Source: Polytrichum commune
Taxonomy: Eukaryota > Streptophyta > Polytrichopsida > Polytrichales > Polytrichaceae
Reading direction: 5' to 3'
DNA: 60,000 nt
NCBI GenBank assembly: GCA_950295325.1
Contig: OX485806.1
Coordinates: forward strand, 42,162,001-42,222,000
A model generated the notes under the pieces. That model did not search any database. It saw only the letters and a program-made list of their open reading frames with translations, and was not told the DNA's origin. Shown piece by piece: positions 23,650 through 35,990 of the stretch. Position 1 is the stretch's first letter, and each line of letters starts with the position of its first letter. The position numbers were made by a program, and so were the translations under genes.

Positions 23650-23940
23650 AGAGCTTGACGAAATGAGAAGAATGAGCGCTCAACATATCGAGGCCATCTA
23701 GAGGCGAAGGAATATGACCTTTGACAAACGACACAAAAAGAGGGCATTGAGGCCAGGTATGATGGTGATGATTCAAGATACTAGGAAGCTTGACTTCCCG
23801 GGTAAGTTTGATACATGTTGGTTGGGGCCTTATCTTGTTCAAGAGGTGTTTCTTAACAATTCGCTTCAATTGGAGACCTTGAACAGGGAGAGTTTCACAT
23901 CAAGGACAGCAGGGAGTCGATGCAAGGAATATAGAGCATG
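23650..23940 (+). pseudogene. Integrase C-terminal domain, Ty3/gypsy
   Basis: The translation MTFDKRHKKRALRPGMMVMI, then DTRKL..PGKFDTCWLGPYLV and QEVF, matches the end of gypsy integrases (R..L..GD.V...........GKF...W.GPY.V..V). A TAG near 23700 interrupts it. No chromodomain follows. The right LTR begins 60 bp after the final stop (23938-23940). Confidence 0.85.
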
Positions 23941-24808
23941 AGATCTCACTTACCTTCGAGCAAGACATTCAGGATCCATCTCCCGATGGTTACCAATTAT
24001 GTGAGCCCAAGATGGTGCCCACATATGTTGCTAAACCCTTAGGAGTTATTAGAATTTGATTCCTATTTTATTTCATCTATTTAAAAATATAAAAAAATGA
24101 AGTTTGGTGTGGGGGTTGGTTTTAAGTTTAGGCTTGTGTGTGTGTGTTAGTTTGGAGAATTAGTATGATTAAGCGAGGGTGATTAAAGTATCTTTAGGAG
24201 GGATAGCTTGAAGGAAAAAAATACCCAAGGTTTTAGTGTCCTAATTAGGACCTCCGTTTGTTAGTTTAGGGGTTTGGGGGGGTTTATGGATAAGCTGGGT
24301 TTCGGGTTCAAGCGGAGAGGAGGACAGGGACTGAAGGAGAGTCTAAAGGAGGAGAGGACCAAAAGAAGGCGCTCGTGAGCGGCGCTGGGTGAAATCGTGA
24401 GGCTCCTGGCTAAATGTGAGAGGCCATGGGCGAATCGGAGAGGCCTGCCAGGATCGAAGAGGCCCTTGGCCGAAGGCAAGCAGCGCTGGATTGAATCGAA
24501 ATGCTCTAGACTTGGACTGGAGAGGCTCTTGGCCAAATGTGAGCGGCGCTGGGTGAATCGGAGGTGCCTGAATTGAATCGAGAGGCTTCTGGCCAAATGT
24601 GAGAGGCCCTGGGCGAATCGGAGAGGCCTGCCAGGATCGAAGAAGCCCTTGGCCGAAGGCAAGCAACGCTGGATTGAATCGAAATGCTCCTGACTTGGAC
24701 TGGAGAGGGTCTTGGCCAAATGTGAGCGGCGCTGGGTGAATCGGAGGTGCTTGAATTGAATCGAGAGGCTCCTGGCCAAATGTGAGAGGCCCTAGGCGAA
24801 TCGGAGAG

Positions 24809-27800
24809 TGTTGAGTATCAACATTATCAATCACAAATGAATGCAAATGGTACTAACAAGGGAATGCAATGGTATTGACAATCGAGACAACCTAAGAAGC
24901 ATCACCGAAACAAGGAAGGAGAACACTGGAGAACTCTCGGCCTCGGGCTCGGCCACGGCCATAGGGCCCCTTTCCATGGCTTTACACACCTTACGCGCGG
25001 TTATAGGTCCTACTACCCACGGCAATGGGTACCCAGCGGGTTATGAAGGAACTTAGGACTTAGAGACAAAAGGGACACTAAGTAAGCATGTAAGGACTTA
25101 TAGGGGGAATATATAGGGTTATATAAGGGTATTAGAAAGTATATAGGACTAGGATTACATTCTATGAGTATGAATATAAGAGATTTTGTGAAAGGACAAT
25201 TATGGAAAGAGGAATATTAAAGTTATTACGAGGGATATAAAGACATTAAGGAGTATTTAGGAATATGGTACATTCTACTAGCATGATCATTAATCAATCA
25301 ATATGAAGATTTGATTGATCTTCAAAAAGAGCTTAGAATGTAGCCACAACAAGAAGTTAGAGTAATCTTGGAAATAGGAACATTAAGGTGATGAAACAGT
25401 TATAACCGTTTAGGATAGGAATCATCTACATATGTTGAAGATAGGCAGTTATTTAGAAAAGTGGAAATCACAATCGCTTTTAAAATAGATTTTGGATTAG
25501 GAAGAGAAGACTATATAAGGGAAACACTTTTAGGAGATCACACCTCATTTTCTATACAACGAAGTTATCTTAAATTTGAGTATCAAAAACATTTGAGTTT
25601 CTTTTGTATCTCTCTTCTCGGAGCCCTTTTGCAATATATTATCTTTTCCACAAATGTGTGTGTGACCTTTCTCTCTCTCTTTCTCAAATTGAACTACGAG
25701 TTGTCAATTGGTACTTGTGACTTAAGAGATTGATAAAAGAAGAGGAGAGTAGGTGCTTTGAGAAATAACTCAAAGTATTAGTGCGAGGGTGAGAACAAAG
25801 TGCTCAAGAATAGTTGGAGTATCAATGGAACTTTGAGAGGAGTTGTTATGAGTAGTAATGTTAATTTGAACGTCGGAATTACGATTGACTCTCAAAAGAG
25901 GAACTCATCATTGAACTCCTCAAAAGGGAATTATAAATATACATGTGATTGTATGTTTGAAGAATTATATGCATGTTATGGATAATTTAAGTGAAACTTC
26001 TTAACGATTACAAACTCCTTCAAAAGAGGAGGAACTTATTATCATAAACTACATAATTGACTTACAAGTATTATGCATATTATATTATATAACATATGTT
26101 TGAATATCAAACTTATTTTATGATTAACAAGAATGATGAAGACATAAATTGAAACTTCTTTTTCTTTCGAGATTCTTTGTGAGTTGTTGGATGTCATTAT
26201 AAGTTGAAAAAATTGTCTCTCTTGAACAAACACTCAAGAGAGTAATGTAAGAATGATGTTATAATCTTCTCGTCATCAAGAAACACTTTGTAGTAAAAGT
26301 GTTTCTTCTCTTAAGATACTTTGTGAGTTGTTGGATGTCATTAACAATCAAAGAGAAGTTCTTTCTCTTGAATAAACCTCAAGAGAGTTATAATTATTCT
26401 TGTCATTAAAACACTTTGAAGTTAAACGTGACATTGCAAAACAATCAATGATGTGTTCATGAAATTATAACTACTATATGCATACATGTCAAGTTACAAT
26501 ATTATAAGTAGTAACACTTGAGCTTAAAAAAGAAGACTCAAGAATATTAGATCTTCTTCATCATTATAAGATTACTACCATTTGTGTGATTGATGTTTAT
26601 GAACTACGAACCTTAAGGGTTCATATAACTTATTGAAGACTAAATTATTATTGAGGATATTGTTACACCTCTTGAAGCTTTCTTTAAATCTAATGGTTCT
26701 TATTATCAATGATGCCTTACATTGAGAGTAAGAATTAACATAATGAGATTGTGTTCACTCCAATAATTATATTCATATCATAAGGAGAAGAGAGGGATTA
26801 TTAATTCGAGACCGAACATATTAATGAGGCATGTAATACAGATTTTCTGGCCATAATCTGGTAGCAAAAAAGGAGGAAGACCATTTTTTGCAGAAAGTAA
26901 CTAAAATAGCGGATGGAAAGTAAATTAGGATGAATATCATGGACTATAGCCAGACAGACTAGTCATAGAAGTTACAACTGCCGGGAGAGCTTCACCCTTG
27001 ATAGGCAGGGCGCGGCCAGGAAGCTCTCTCTCTCGTTATATCTGCTAGAAGCCATAGCTGTAGAAAACTGGCTATAGGCATAGAGCTAGAGTAAAAGACA
27101 TTGTAGAATTTTGAAGTTAGAGTTTAGCAATCACCACCTGTGATAGGGGAATGCAGCCTAACGAACGAAATTTGAGTTAAGTAAAGAGGATGATCGGAAT
27201 ATTATAAGTATGGCAATAGTCTGTATAAGTCAGTGATTGGGAGTCAATACATAATAGAATTGTATGAATGAGCAGTGAATGCAAGTAATAGAATGTGAGC
27301 GCAATAGATAAATCAGTGCGAAGAGGTACAAAAGAGAAGTGAACCTAAGAGTCAAAAAGTGATTTGGAGTATCAGAGTGATTGCGATAAAAACGGAAAAT
27401 AATGGAAAGCAAAAACAAGGGTTATAGTCTGTTTGTGGAAGGAACATATTGAGTTGAAATGGAGACATCCTTTTGCATTGGAACATCAAAGAGAGAAGTT
27501 ACCAAAGAAGGGGTAAAAGGTTAAGAAAGTTAGAGTCAGAAAGAAGAACAACATCAGGAAGTAAACACCGAGAGGAAGAGATATTCAATCGCCAAAGTAA
27601 GAGTAAAAGAACAGGCCATAGTCTGTAGTAGAGATACAGAGAAGTGAGAGCGCCTGTAAGAACGTGAGCAGGAGCTATCAGGACAGGAAGCTCGAACAAA
27701 ATACCAGATTAAGGCCGCGACTACGAAGAGAGGAGAGCTGCAGTAGAATTAAGGAAATTACAGAGTCGGCCAAGTTACAGAGAGAGATACAGGCAAGAGA

Positions 27801-28790
27801 GAGGAAGCATGCTGAGAGTGGCACAAGAGAAAGGACAGAGAGCTAGTAGGCTTGGGCACTAAGAGGTCTTATAACTGCCTATAGCCTGTTTGTGTGTGAG
27901 AGAGAGTAAGAGATGTGGAAACCTAAAGAGAGGACAGTGTAACCCAGCATGATCATGATAAAGAGAGATAAGAGGTTAGGGAGATTACTGAGACATGATT
28001 AAAATAAGGGAGCCGTCATAGTGTCGAGTTGAAAAGCCTATTAGGTTATCATAATCATGTTTTATGATGAAGATGCTAGGATTTGATGTTGGAAGGAATT
28101 AGGCTAACCGTAAAGGTCTATGATGTCAAGATCTAACACCTATAGCGTATAGATTTTTATAATTGCATAAGAATGTGGCAGGAATTAAGGCGAAGCTCTG
28201 TGTGTTGTGTGACAAAGCCGAATACGAGATAAGTGAACCTCGATTGTAATCAAGAACGAAATAAAGTAAAGGAACAAGTTCTTTGAGCAATGCATTTGTG
28301 ATTATGTTTTATGGATACAAAAAGATGATTTGGTTAGATAGGAAGAAATTAACCCCAATCGGATGAAAATCCATTGGATGAATATGGCCAAAGATCCGAG
28401 AAGAATATAGCCAATGCTTTTGAATTTCACGACAACCCTAGGTCAAAAACTTAGAGCAATAGAAAAATTCCCTAAAGATAGGACTAAATCACATACGACA
28501 GAAAGTGCACGAATGAATCATAAGAGTGGAGAAGGAATGGAATGAAGAGGGAATGGAGAGAGAAATGTCCTAAAATGTTATTATAATCCTTTAAACCAAT
28601 GTGACATTAACCCTTATAGACACTAGCTCAGTCTTCCTGGAGACATTGTTCCCTGGGTTTTGTTGTTTAGAGAGAAACCAAAAACTTACTACAAGGCACG
28701 GTAGTTCTCAAGCGAATATAAATTTACGTGATGTCTCACTGTGAGTCTTCTTGAGCTAAATTGCAAGGGAACGACCCACGGGGTGCATCA
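24809..28790 (+). mobile_element. Nested 4-kb insertion in the right LTR, probable solo LTR
   Basis: The insertion starts TGTTGAGTATCAACA and ends GGGGTGCATCA. It is bounded by GAGAG on both sides (24804-24808 and 28791-28795). TG...CA ends with a 5-bp duplication fit an LTR. No gag or pol is present and the two ends do not repeat each other, so a very long solo LTR is the best reading. A TATA box lies at 25511-25520. A 150-bp spaced duplication contains TTTGTGAGTTGTTGGATGTC at about 26171 and 26320, and words such as ATAGTCTGT recur at 26900-27900. Short frames inside are not recognisable genes. Confidence 0.75.
25511..25520 (+). promoter_or_regulatory. TATA box of the nested LTR
   Basis: CTATATAAGG is followed about 25-30 bp downstream by an AC-rich start-like region, the usual arrangement of an LTR promoter. 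The start site is inferred. Confidence 0.5.
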
Positions 28791-29476
28791 GAGAGGCCTG
28801 CCAGGATCGAAGAGGCCCTTGGCCGAAGGCAAACAGCGCTGGATTGAATCGAAATGCTCCTGACTTGGACTGGAGAGGCTCTTGGCCAAATGTGAGCGGC
28901 GCTGGGCTGAGTCAAGAGGCCTGCCAAGATCGAAGAGGCCATTGGCCGAAGGCAAGCAGCGCTGGATGGAATCGAGATGCTCCTAACTTGGACGGGAGAG
29001 GCCCCTGCCACCCTTGACGGGCGATGACGGGCTGGGGCCCCGAGCAACAGCGTAGAATCCCGGGTTCAATCCCGTGACTGAGGGGGAGTCAATGGGGGAA
29101 ACTATTAGCACTAAGGGTACACTATGGTGGGGATTAGTCAATTAGGTGAAGGATGAATAGCTAAGGGAGTACATGAGATTATTAGTAAGACAGGGGGGCG
29201 ACAATGTGCAAGGTTGTGGCATGGGCAAGTAGGCCTTAGGTAGTGATTTTAGTTTTGGGTGGTGAAATAGTGTAGGATGGATGTAGTAAGTAGAGAAAAA
29301 CATTTCTTAATGCTTGAACTTCCATTATGGAATAAACTGGTGTGCCAACATTGATGTTGAGTGTGGCGTAGGTTGATAAGATTGAAAGGGGAAAATGCTA
29401 TAAGCATTGGATGTGAGCTACATACCCTCACCTGGACTACGACGCATAAGGGTGGGTGGTTTGGCCTCACAGAGAG

Positions 29477-30575
29477 TGGTGGAAGAATCACATTTTATCC
29501 CAACATGACGAAGAACGGGTGAATGTGGCATTGTTGGATGATCATTTGAATTTGTGCGAAGCATTGAGATATGAAGATGCAAGCAAGTGGAAAACCGCAA
29601 TGCAAGTGGAATACGACTTGCTCATGGCCAACGGTATGTGAGAATTGACCAAGTTTCCAAAGGATCGTAAGAGTATAAGATGCAAATGGTTGTTCTGCAC
29701 CAAAAATGATGCATTGGGTGAAATAATTAGGTCTAAGGCACAGTTAGTAGCAAATGGATATTGTCAAGTGGCCAAAATGGATTTTAATTAGACCTTTTCT
29801 CCTGTAGCCAAGTTCATCACCATTAGATGCATTCTTGCATTGGCCTTGGATTGGAAGATCCAAACAAATGGATGTAAAAAAAACATTTTTACTAGAATTT
29901 TAGGGGTGGAGATTTATATGGATCAACTAGAGGAATTTGTGCAAGAGGGGAAATAATATCTTATGTGCAAAATCAATAAAGCTTTGTACAGGCTCATGCA
30001 ATTACCGAGGGCATGGTATCACCGTATCGAGTCAAATTTCATTAACAAGGGTTTTTATAGGAGCCAAACGGATCATTTATTGTACGTCAAACAAACGGGT
30101 GAATATTTGTGAATGGAAATCCTCTACGTGGATGATTTGATCATATTTGCAAGTAATGTAATCCAATTGAAGTGGCTCAAATCGAAGCTCAAGAAGGAAT
30201 ATGAGATCAACGATCTCGGAGAATTGCATTATTGCCTAGGAGTGGAGTTTGAGAGGAATAGAAAAGCATGTATCATTACCATGAGCCAAAAGAAATAGAT
30301 TGAAGGTCCTCAAGCGTTCTAACATAGAAGAATGCAAATCGGCCGGAATTTCGTATGATGTGCATTCAAAATTGTTGAAATTTTTGGGTGACGAATTTAT
30401 AAATGTACAAAGGAAAATTGAACGTGTTCCATATAAAGCTGGAGTAGGATCTCTCATTTATACAATGATATTCACAAAGGCCAATATTGCATTTGTAGTG
30501 ACTATAGTGAGCCAATTCATATTGAAAGTTGGTCTACCGCATTAGATGGTTGTAAAACACATTATGAGGTATTTG
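29477..30575 (+). pseudogene. Ty1/copia reverse transcriptase
   Basis: The copia reading interrupted at 12561 resumes here. SKWKTAMQVEYDLL, then RCKWLFCTKND, FSPVAKF, NKALYRLMQLPRAWY and ILYVDDLIIFA (YVDD at 30125-30136, intact) are standard Ty1/copia RT motifs, followed by LGELHYCLGVEF. In-frame stops occur at 29639 (TGA for the Trp of the usual W(E/K)L), at about 29788 and at 29954. A short deletion near 29890 removes part of the fingers/palm join. The frame shifts again near 30300. The enzyme would have copied the copia RNA. This copy is clearly dead. Confidence 0.88.
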
Positions 30576-30579
30576 AAGG

Positions 30580-31285
30580 GCTAAAACGCTTACCGATTAA
30601 CTCCTATCTTGGCTTGGAAAAGGTTGGTGCGGAACCCCTACTCCAACGCTAGGCCGCCCACAACACAGACTCGTACCCGCCAACCTTGGATGGACGAACC
30701 TCTTCTCATAAGGCAGCAGACACCCTTTTGTTTAAACGGCCACAACTTTTGCTCACAAGCTTCAATTGGAACAAATATTAATAATATGGAAAACTAACAA
30801 GAAGAAATATAACTCATCCTATTATCAGAGCAATTGTATGGATCTCCTTAAAGATATGAGCTTACAAAGTCAGCTCTTAGAATTTAAGAGGCAGTTGGGA
30901 TACCTTCATTCAAACATCCATAATTTTTTCTTACTAACTTAGATTCCAGCAAACTTAGACTATCTAGAAACCTTAAAATCAGATCTACAACTACCCGAAA
31001 TATCAAAATAACTGCATGCTTCCTCTTGCGGGTATGAGCTTACAAAGTCAGCTATTATATTTTAAGAGGCTATTTTCTATCACTACTTAGTTTTCATTTT
31101 AACCAACCTTACCCTTAACTAGAATTTGTTACTTCCGGTTGAAGGCCCGAAGTCCTTAGTATTCCACCTTCATTCTTCTCGGCTAAGTACTAATTGAACT
31201 AATTTTCCCTAAATTCCCTATCAATTCGAAAATTTAATGCTATTATTCTAACTAAAAGTGATTCCGCGGAGTGGTGGACCACTCT
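30580..31285. mobile_element. Small insertion inside copia RT/RNase H
   Basis: About 700 bp with no coding signal separates the RT (ending MRYLKG) from the RNase H start (CLGGKDIVLRGFC). It contains two copies, 178 bp apart, of a block ATGAGCTTACAAAGTCAGCT followed by a TTTAAGAGGC tail (30853-30892 and 31031-31070). The ends are not defined. Confidence 0.5.
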
Positions 31286-31742
31286 AAGGGTTCACATTAT
31301 GCCTCGGAGGCAAGGATATTGTTTTGAGAGGCTTTTGCAATGCGGACTGGGTGAAAGATGCAAACAACTAACGATCAACTACGGGGTACGTGTTTTTTTG
31401 TTGGCGTTGGAGTCATTTTGTGGAAATTATATATGATGGAGGCGGAGTACATGGCTACTAGCCATTGTACGAAGGAAGTAGTTTGGCTTAGGCAACTTCT
31501 GGCGGATGTGGGATATGTACAAGAATGACTGACATCCATCATGTGTGACAATCAAGGATGCATAGCACTTGTAGAGAATACCACACACCATTCTCGCACC
31601 AAACATATCGATGTACAATATCACTTTATTAAACAGAAACTAAAAAACCAAGAGATATGTTTGATGTTTTTGTTAATGTTTAGAAGCCTTTGACTACTCG
31701 CAAAGTAAGAGTGTAGAGGGTAGAGCATTAGATTGCTTGTAA
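31286..31742 (+). pseudogene. Ty1/copia RNase H and C terminus
   Basis: CLGGKDIVLRGFCNADWVKD starts the RNase H. EAEYMATSHCTKEVVWLRQL, MCDNQGCIAL and HHSRTKHIDVQYHFI give the remaining active-site and C-terminal motifs of Ty1/copia RNase H. The polyprotein ends with EAFDYSQSKSVEGRALDCL and TAA at 31740-31742. About 25 residues before this tail appear to be deleted. Stops at about 31366 and 31528 and a frameshift near 31400 add to the decay. Confidence 0.85.
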
Positions 31743-33690
31743 CAAATAAAAATATGAAAGAAAAGTCATGAGAAAGAATAAGGTTAGAATAAGGCTACCA
31801 TACTAGTCCGAAAAAGAATAAGAATTATCCCATATTGTTTATGTGAACCAATGGGAAGAGGAATAACAATAAAAGGCTAAGCAAGGAGAGCATGAGACCA
31901 TTTCACTCCAAACATTATTCATATGTTTTTCTATAGGTATCTATGCATGTGAAATCGGTGGCAGAAGGGTCCAACCTTTCAGTGAGGGGGTTCGAAAACC
32001 TCCTTCCCTCATATTGCAAATTTGTTTTTTCCACTAACATTTGGACAAAGCCCTACCTCTATGTACTTAGCCAAAAAATCTTTCTTTGTCGTATGTTCTT
32101 TTGGTTATTGTATGTGTTTGTTAACATACAAAATCTCTCTCTGGTTTCTCTTTAGAGATACGTTAGACATCATGTTTAAAAATTTGAGTTTTTATAAACC
32201 TTACCAGCTGATGAAATAAATGCTCAATTTAGGACCTTGAATCAATCATTTATCAACTTTCTCTTGTAGAGGTATTTGTATCCATTCATAGCTATTTTAA
32301 TTTATAATTTGGTTGAGAAAACAAAGAATTACAAATTTCCAAAGTTGGTATAAAGATAGAGGCTACTGAATCAAACATGTTGGCCTAAGGGAACTTTAAT
32401 TTCTAATTACTATTTTTTTTCCTTTTTAAAAATAAATATTTTATCTCACTTTATAAAGCCGTTTAAAATGTGTAATTTGGTTAAGTAATGGATGAGATAT
32501 GAATTTTTAAAGATTGGACACTTAGTTTGGGCACTGTTGCTGCTTAGGTGTGTAAAATCAATGTTGTTGTATTGAGATGAATGTGCAAATCTAGTTGATT
32601 ATTTCCCTCATAAATATTTTTTCTTTTTATATTCATATTTCATAATGGATTTGAATGAGATATGAATTTAGAAGGTTTATTTTTCTCAAGTTGAATGTAG
32701 TCTAGGCTTGTAGTTGATTGCTTATGTTGGAGTGATGCTACTGGATCCATCTTGGTTAATCTTTTTAAGCTCATATTTTTCTCTAATAGATCTTCCTGCT
32801 AGTTTTCCAAATGTGTATGACAAGCCCCAATCCAAGTAATAATATATTAGTTATGGATTCTTGAAGTTGAAGGTTAGATAGATGGAGGTGGAAGGATTGG
32901 TTAAATGGACATTGTACTTCTTAGCCTTATAACTTTTGCAATTATTTGGTTGGAGTGGACTTTAGGTCTTTAAAAGCTAACAACATTTACTAGTGGATTA
33001 ATTATGGTAAAGCCAAGATATAGTGTATAAAAATGAAATTTTGACTATTGAATAACCTAAGTTTCACAAATAAGTTAGCTACAAAATCAACTTAACGTTT
33101 GTAAAATTGAGCATGATCTAAGAGCGTCCGTAGAAGGGTCAAGGAAAGCGCTCAGAGCATATTTTGAGGATTGGCGGTAGGACAAGAAGATAGCGACCCG
33201 GCCTACATCAAACCCAAACCAAACAAGGAGCACTCAGGTAAGCCAATTAACCCTAGCCTTCTATTTAGGATTGGAGGGAGCGTGACCAATGCATGCATTC
33301 CGAAACCTACTCATCAATCTCGTAAGGTGAAGTGGCTCAACATTTTAATTGCCAAAAGGGGTACCCAACTCCATTGTTTTTGGGGCCCTTATGTATATTT
33401 TGTAGTAGTAGGTTCAATTATTAAGAAAATTTGTAAGTGGTGAAGTCATATTAATGACCGGCACAACCACTTTGCATGTTGTTGGTGGAAAAGTGGGGTC
33501 AATGACCCTCAAATCCATTATTGTGTTATTAAGCCCATGGATTGGGAGTTATGGCCCCAATCCTTGAAGATTGTGCAACATGATCAACCTACAAATCGTT
33601 TGTTACGTTGGTCTTATTAAGTTATATTTTATGGTGCATCCAGTATAACACACTTAACGATAAAACCCACCAAACGTATTGCAAACCTTT
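31743..33690 (+). repeat. Dispersed repeat family, copy 2, left part
   Basis: No gene is present. From about 31950 the sequence matches the insertion at 20737-23590 (shared words GGTGGCAGAAGGGTCC-like, AATCTCGTAAGGT, CCCAACTCCATTG). The match breaks off at 33690, where a minus-strand solo LTR has inserted, and resumes at 54485. Confidence 0.65.
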
Positions 33691-35040
33691 TGTGAGCCCG
33701 GATCACCCCCACCCTTAAGTGCGTCATAATCCGGGTGAAGGATCCTTTCCTCACGAGCTTTACCGATTATTCCCGCATGCATGTTACATTCTTCTCCTTT
33801 GGTAGCAAGTTGGTTTATTCAACACTTTTTTTTTTATTATATTTGGACCACAAGTATTTAAAAATACTCGAGTTGTACATCAACCCAAATGAAGGCACTA
33901 ACAGTCACACTAAACTTCAAGAAATCCTAATCTAAGCACTACCATCTAATCCCATCAGAAATTTTCCTTGCAACCAACCCTTGACTAATATGAGAACCTA
34001 AGCATTGAACTAGTTCCATGTCGCATCCCAGCTGCTGCAACCCAGCACGTCGATTCCATCCTGACCCCTCACCCAACTCCTGTTGGATTACGAGCTGCCC
34101 ACATCTCCTTCCTAGAACTGCCACCAATGTGGCTCGGCCCCAACAGCCTCTCCTCCTTCGGTGCCCATCTCGGCTCCAGCAAACTCCACCAGCAATAGAA
34201 CTTCAAGCATCTTCTGCCCAAGTTGCTACCCTTCGAGGGCCGTTAGGCAACTAACCACTTGCCTAGAAATGAGAACTCAGCCTCGCGAGCTGGGCCTCAC
34301 CGCAATCCCGCCCACAATGCCACAAATCACCCTGTTTCGAGTCGCCAACTCTGGGCACACCCTTAGCCCTTAGTCTTCGCTCTTTTAGTGGATTAGAGAT
34401 GAATCTACCGTTGGTAATGTGGGCGATGAATTCCAAGTGGTTATCACAATATTCTTCCCCTCCCGAATGCCATTGGGCATTCCAATCCGGCATCAAAGTT
34501 ACATTTTTTTTATGGTTTGTTTGGCCTCTGGATTCCCTTGCAGCCGCTACCCTGCCCCCTTCAATTTGAACAATTCGCCAACTGTATGCCCTCCTTGTGA
34601 ATTGTGAGTTCTACCTCACCTCCAACAAAATGGAGTGTGGCAGCCTATTGGCTGCATTCGTTCACTGGAACCCCCTATCTGATTTTTCCCTGAAGTCCCC
34701 GTTAACTCCGAGTTGGGGTTGCCTCCTCCTTCCTCATCCAAACGGCTCACAACTCTGAAGGACTGATCCTTCAACCAAGGGGTCCCCCTTCCCGGTGCGG
34801 TTGCGTCTCGAAATCTCCACAGAGCCTTCGGCCCCCGGCCCTCCTGCAGCCTTTTTCTTCTCTTTGTTTTAAAAATAGAGGCACCTTACCATCCTTCCGA
34901 GACCCCCCTCAGGCCTTGCGGAAATCTAGCTGCCTCATCCACTTTCAAAGGCGACCCCCCTTCCTTGAATTAACCAAGCCCGAGCCTAAAACAAACAATC
35001 ATTCAAGCCTAACTAACCATAAACCCAGCCTAAAGGTCGC

Positions 35041-35081
35041 GGGAAAAACTATTTTGCGAGCAGTGAGCGGTGAGCGGTAAG
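35041..35081 (+). repeat. Left terminal inverted repeat of the Mutator-like element
   Basis: It starts GGGAAAAACTATTTTGCGAG, followed by CAGTGAGCGGTGAGCGGTAA. Compared with the right end, the 32 bp from CTATTTTGCGAGC to GTAA have two mismatches. The repeat contains tandem GTGAGCG heptamers. Confidence 0.88.
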
Positions 35082-35232
35082 TTTTCTAGAATATTGAAAT
35101 TTTGTGTGGTGAAACATGCCCTATGACCGCGGTGTAGAGCTAACTTTTGAAATATTTATTGACAATTTTATTGACAAAAAGAACCTATAACCGTGGTTGA
35201 TGAACCTATACTATATTTGCTTGCACCTTCTC

Positions 35233-35610
35233 TTATAAGGTTTGTAGGTTGGGAATGGCTCTCGGATGGTTACAGGATGTCATTTGAGGTCGATTAAGTC
35301 CCACTGGGAGAAGGCCTCGGATCCGAGGCCTCATGGCTGCGGTATCATTTCAGATTGGGTATAAGGTTTGTAGGTTGGGAATGGGTCTCGGATGGTTACA
35401 GGTTGTCATTTGAGGTGGATGAAGTCCCACTGGGAGAAGGCCTCGGACCCGAGGCCTCATGGCTTGAGCCCCTAAATTCTGATTGTGTATAAAGTTGGTG
35501 GTTTCTGGGTGGGTTTCGGCATTTCAAGTGGAGGGGCTACTTTGCAGAAGGCCTCGGATCCGAGGTCTGTTGGCCTTGGGGTTTGCTGTTTGATTTGAGG
35601 TCAAGTTTAT
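35233..35610 (+). repeat. Left subterminal repeat with palindromes, three units
   Basis: Units of about 126 bp start near 35233, 35359 and 35488 with TATAAGGTTTGTAGGTTGGG-like sequence. Each carries a palindrome: GGCCTCGG-AT-CCGAGGCC at 35313-35330, the AC variant at 35439-35456 and a variant ending GAGGTC at 35550-35567. CTCGGATGG half-sites precede the first two. Confidence 0.85.
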
Positions 35611-35990
35611 GATTTCAGATGGAATGTAGGCATGCCATGTTTGGGTTTCATGTCTAGCTACATTCAACCTGACTCCATAAATTTGAAATCGAATCATTGG
35701 TATCAATTTGGGTCTCGACATGCCCAATGGCTTAGATTTCATGTTCGGTCTCGGCATGGCCACTTTGGACAAGGCCTAGGGGTTTTATGTTTAGGGTGAA
35801 TTAAAGTTTATGGTTTCCGGTTGAATGTGGGCATGCCATGTTTGGGTTTCATGCTTAGCTGCATTCAACCTGACTCCATAAATTTGACATGAAATCATTG
35901 GTTTCAGGTTGAGTTTCGGCATGCCAAGTGGTTCAGATTTCATGTGGGAGTGGCCACTTTGGATATGGCCTCGGATTTCTTGGGGTTTGA
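35605..35990 (+). repeat. Second left subterminal repeat, two units
   Basis: Two units of about 200 bp share GGCATGCCATGTTTGGGTTT, CATTCAACCTGACTCCATAA and a GGCCACTTTGGA end. They contain TCTCGGCATG-type and CCTCGGATTT-type half-sites related to the palindromes next door. Short antisense frames here arise from the repeat. Confidence 0.75.

Larger units (their letters stand above)
12567..29471 (+). mobile_element. Ty3/gypsy retrotransposon, near complete, decayed
   Basis: Two long terminal repeats (12567-14069 and 24000-29471, the second interrupted) flank a primer-binding site and the order gag, protease, RT, RNase H, integrase. The 5-bp target duplication GAGAG is present outside both LTRs (12562-12566 and 29472-29476). 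It sits inside a Ty1/copia pol gene, which continues on either side. Integrase after RNase H identifies Ty3/gypsy. There is no chromodomain after the integrase, and the protease and RT wording (DGGSGLNILP, LGRP, FAWSYDEL) resembles Athila/Tat-type plant elements. All genes carry stops or frameshifts. Confidence 0.92.
24000..29471 (+). repeat. Right LTR of the Ty3/gypsy element, interrupted
   Basis: It has the same ends as the left LTR. Subtracting the nested insertion and its 5-bp duplication leaves about 1,485 bp. The polypurine tract expected just before it is not obvious: the preceding bases are pyrimidine-rich or mixed (GATGGTTACCAATTA). Confidence 0.9.

Noticed and set aside
34018-34607. 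Overlapping short frames as a gene
   Set aside because: They lie in the left part of a minus-strand solo LTR, have no motif, and are open in several frames at once.
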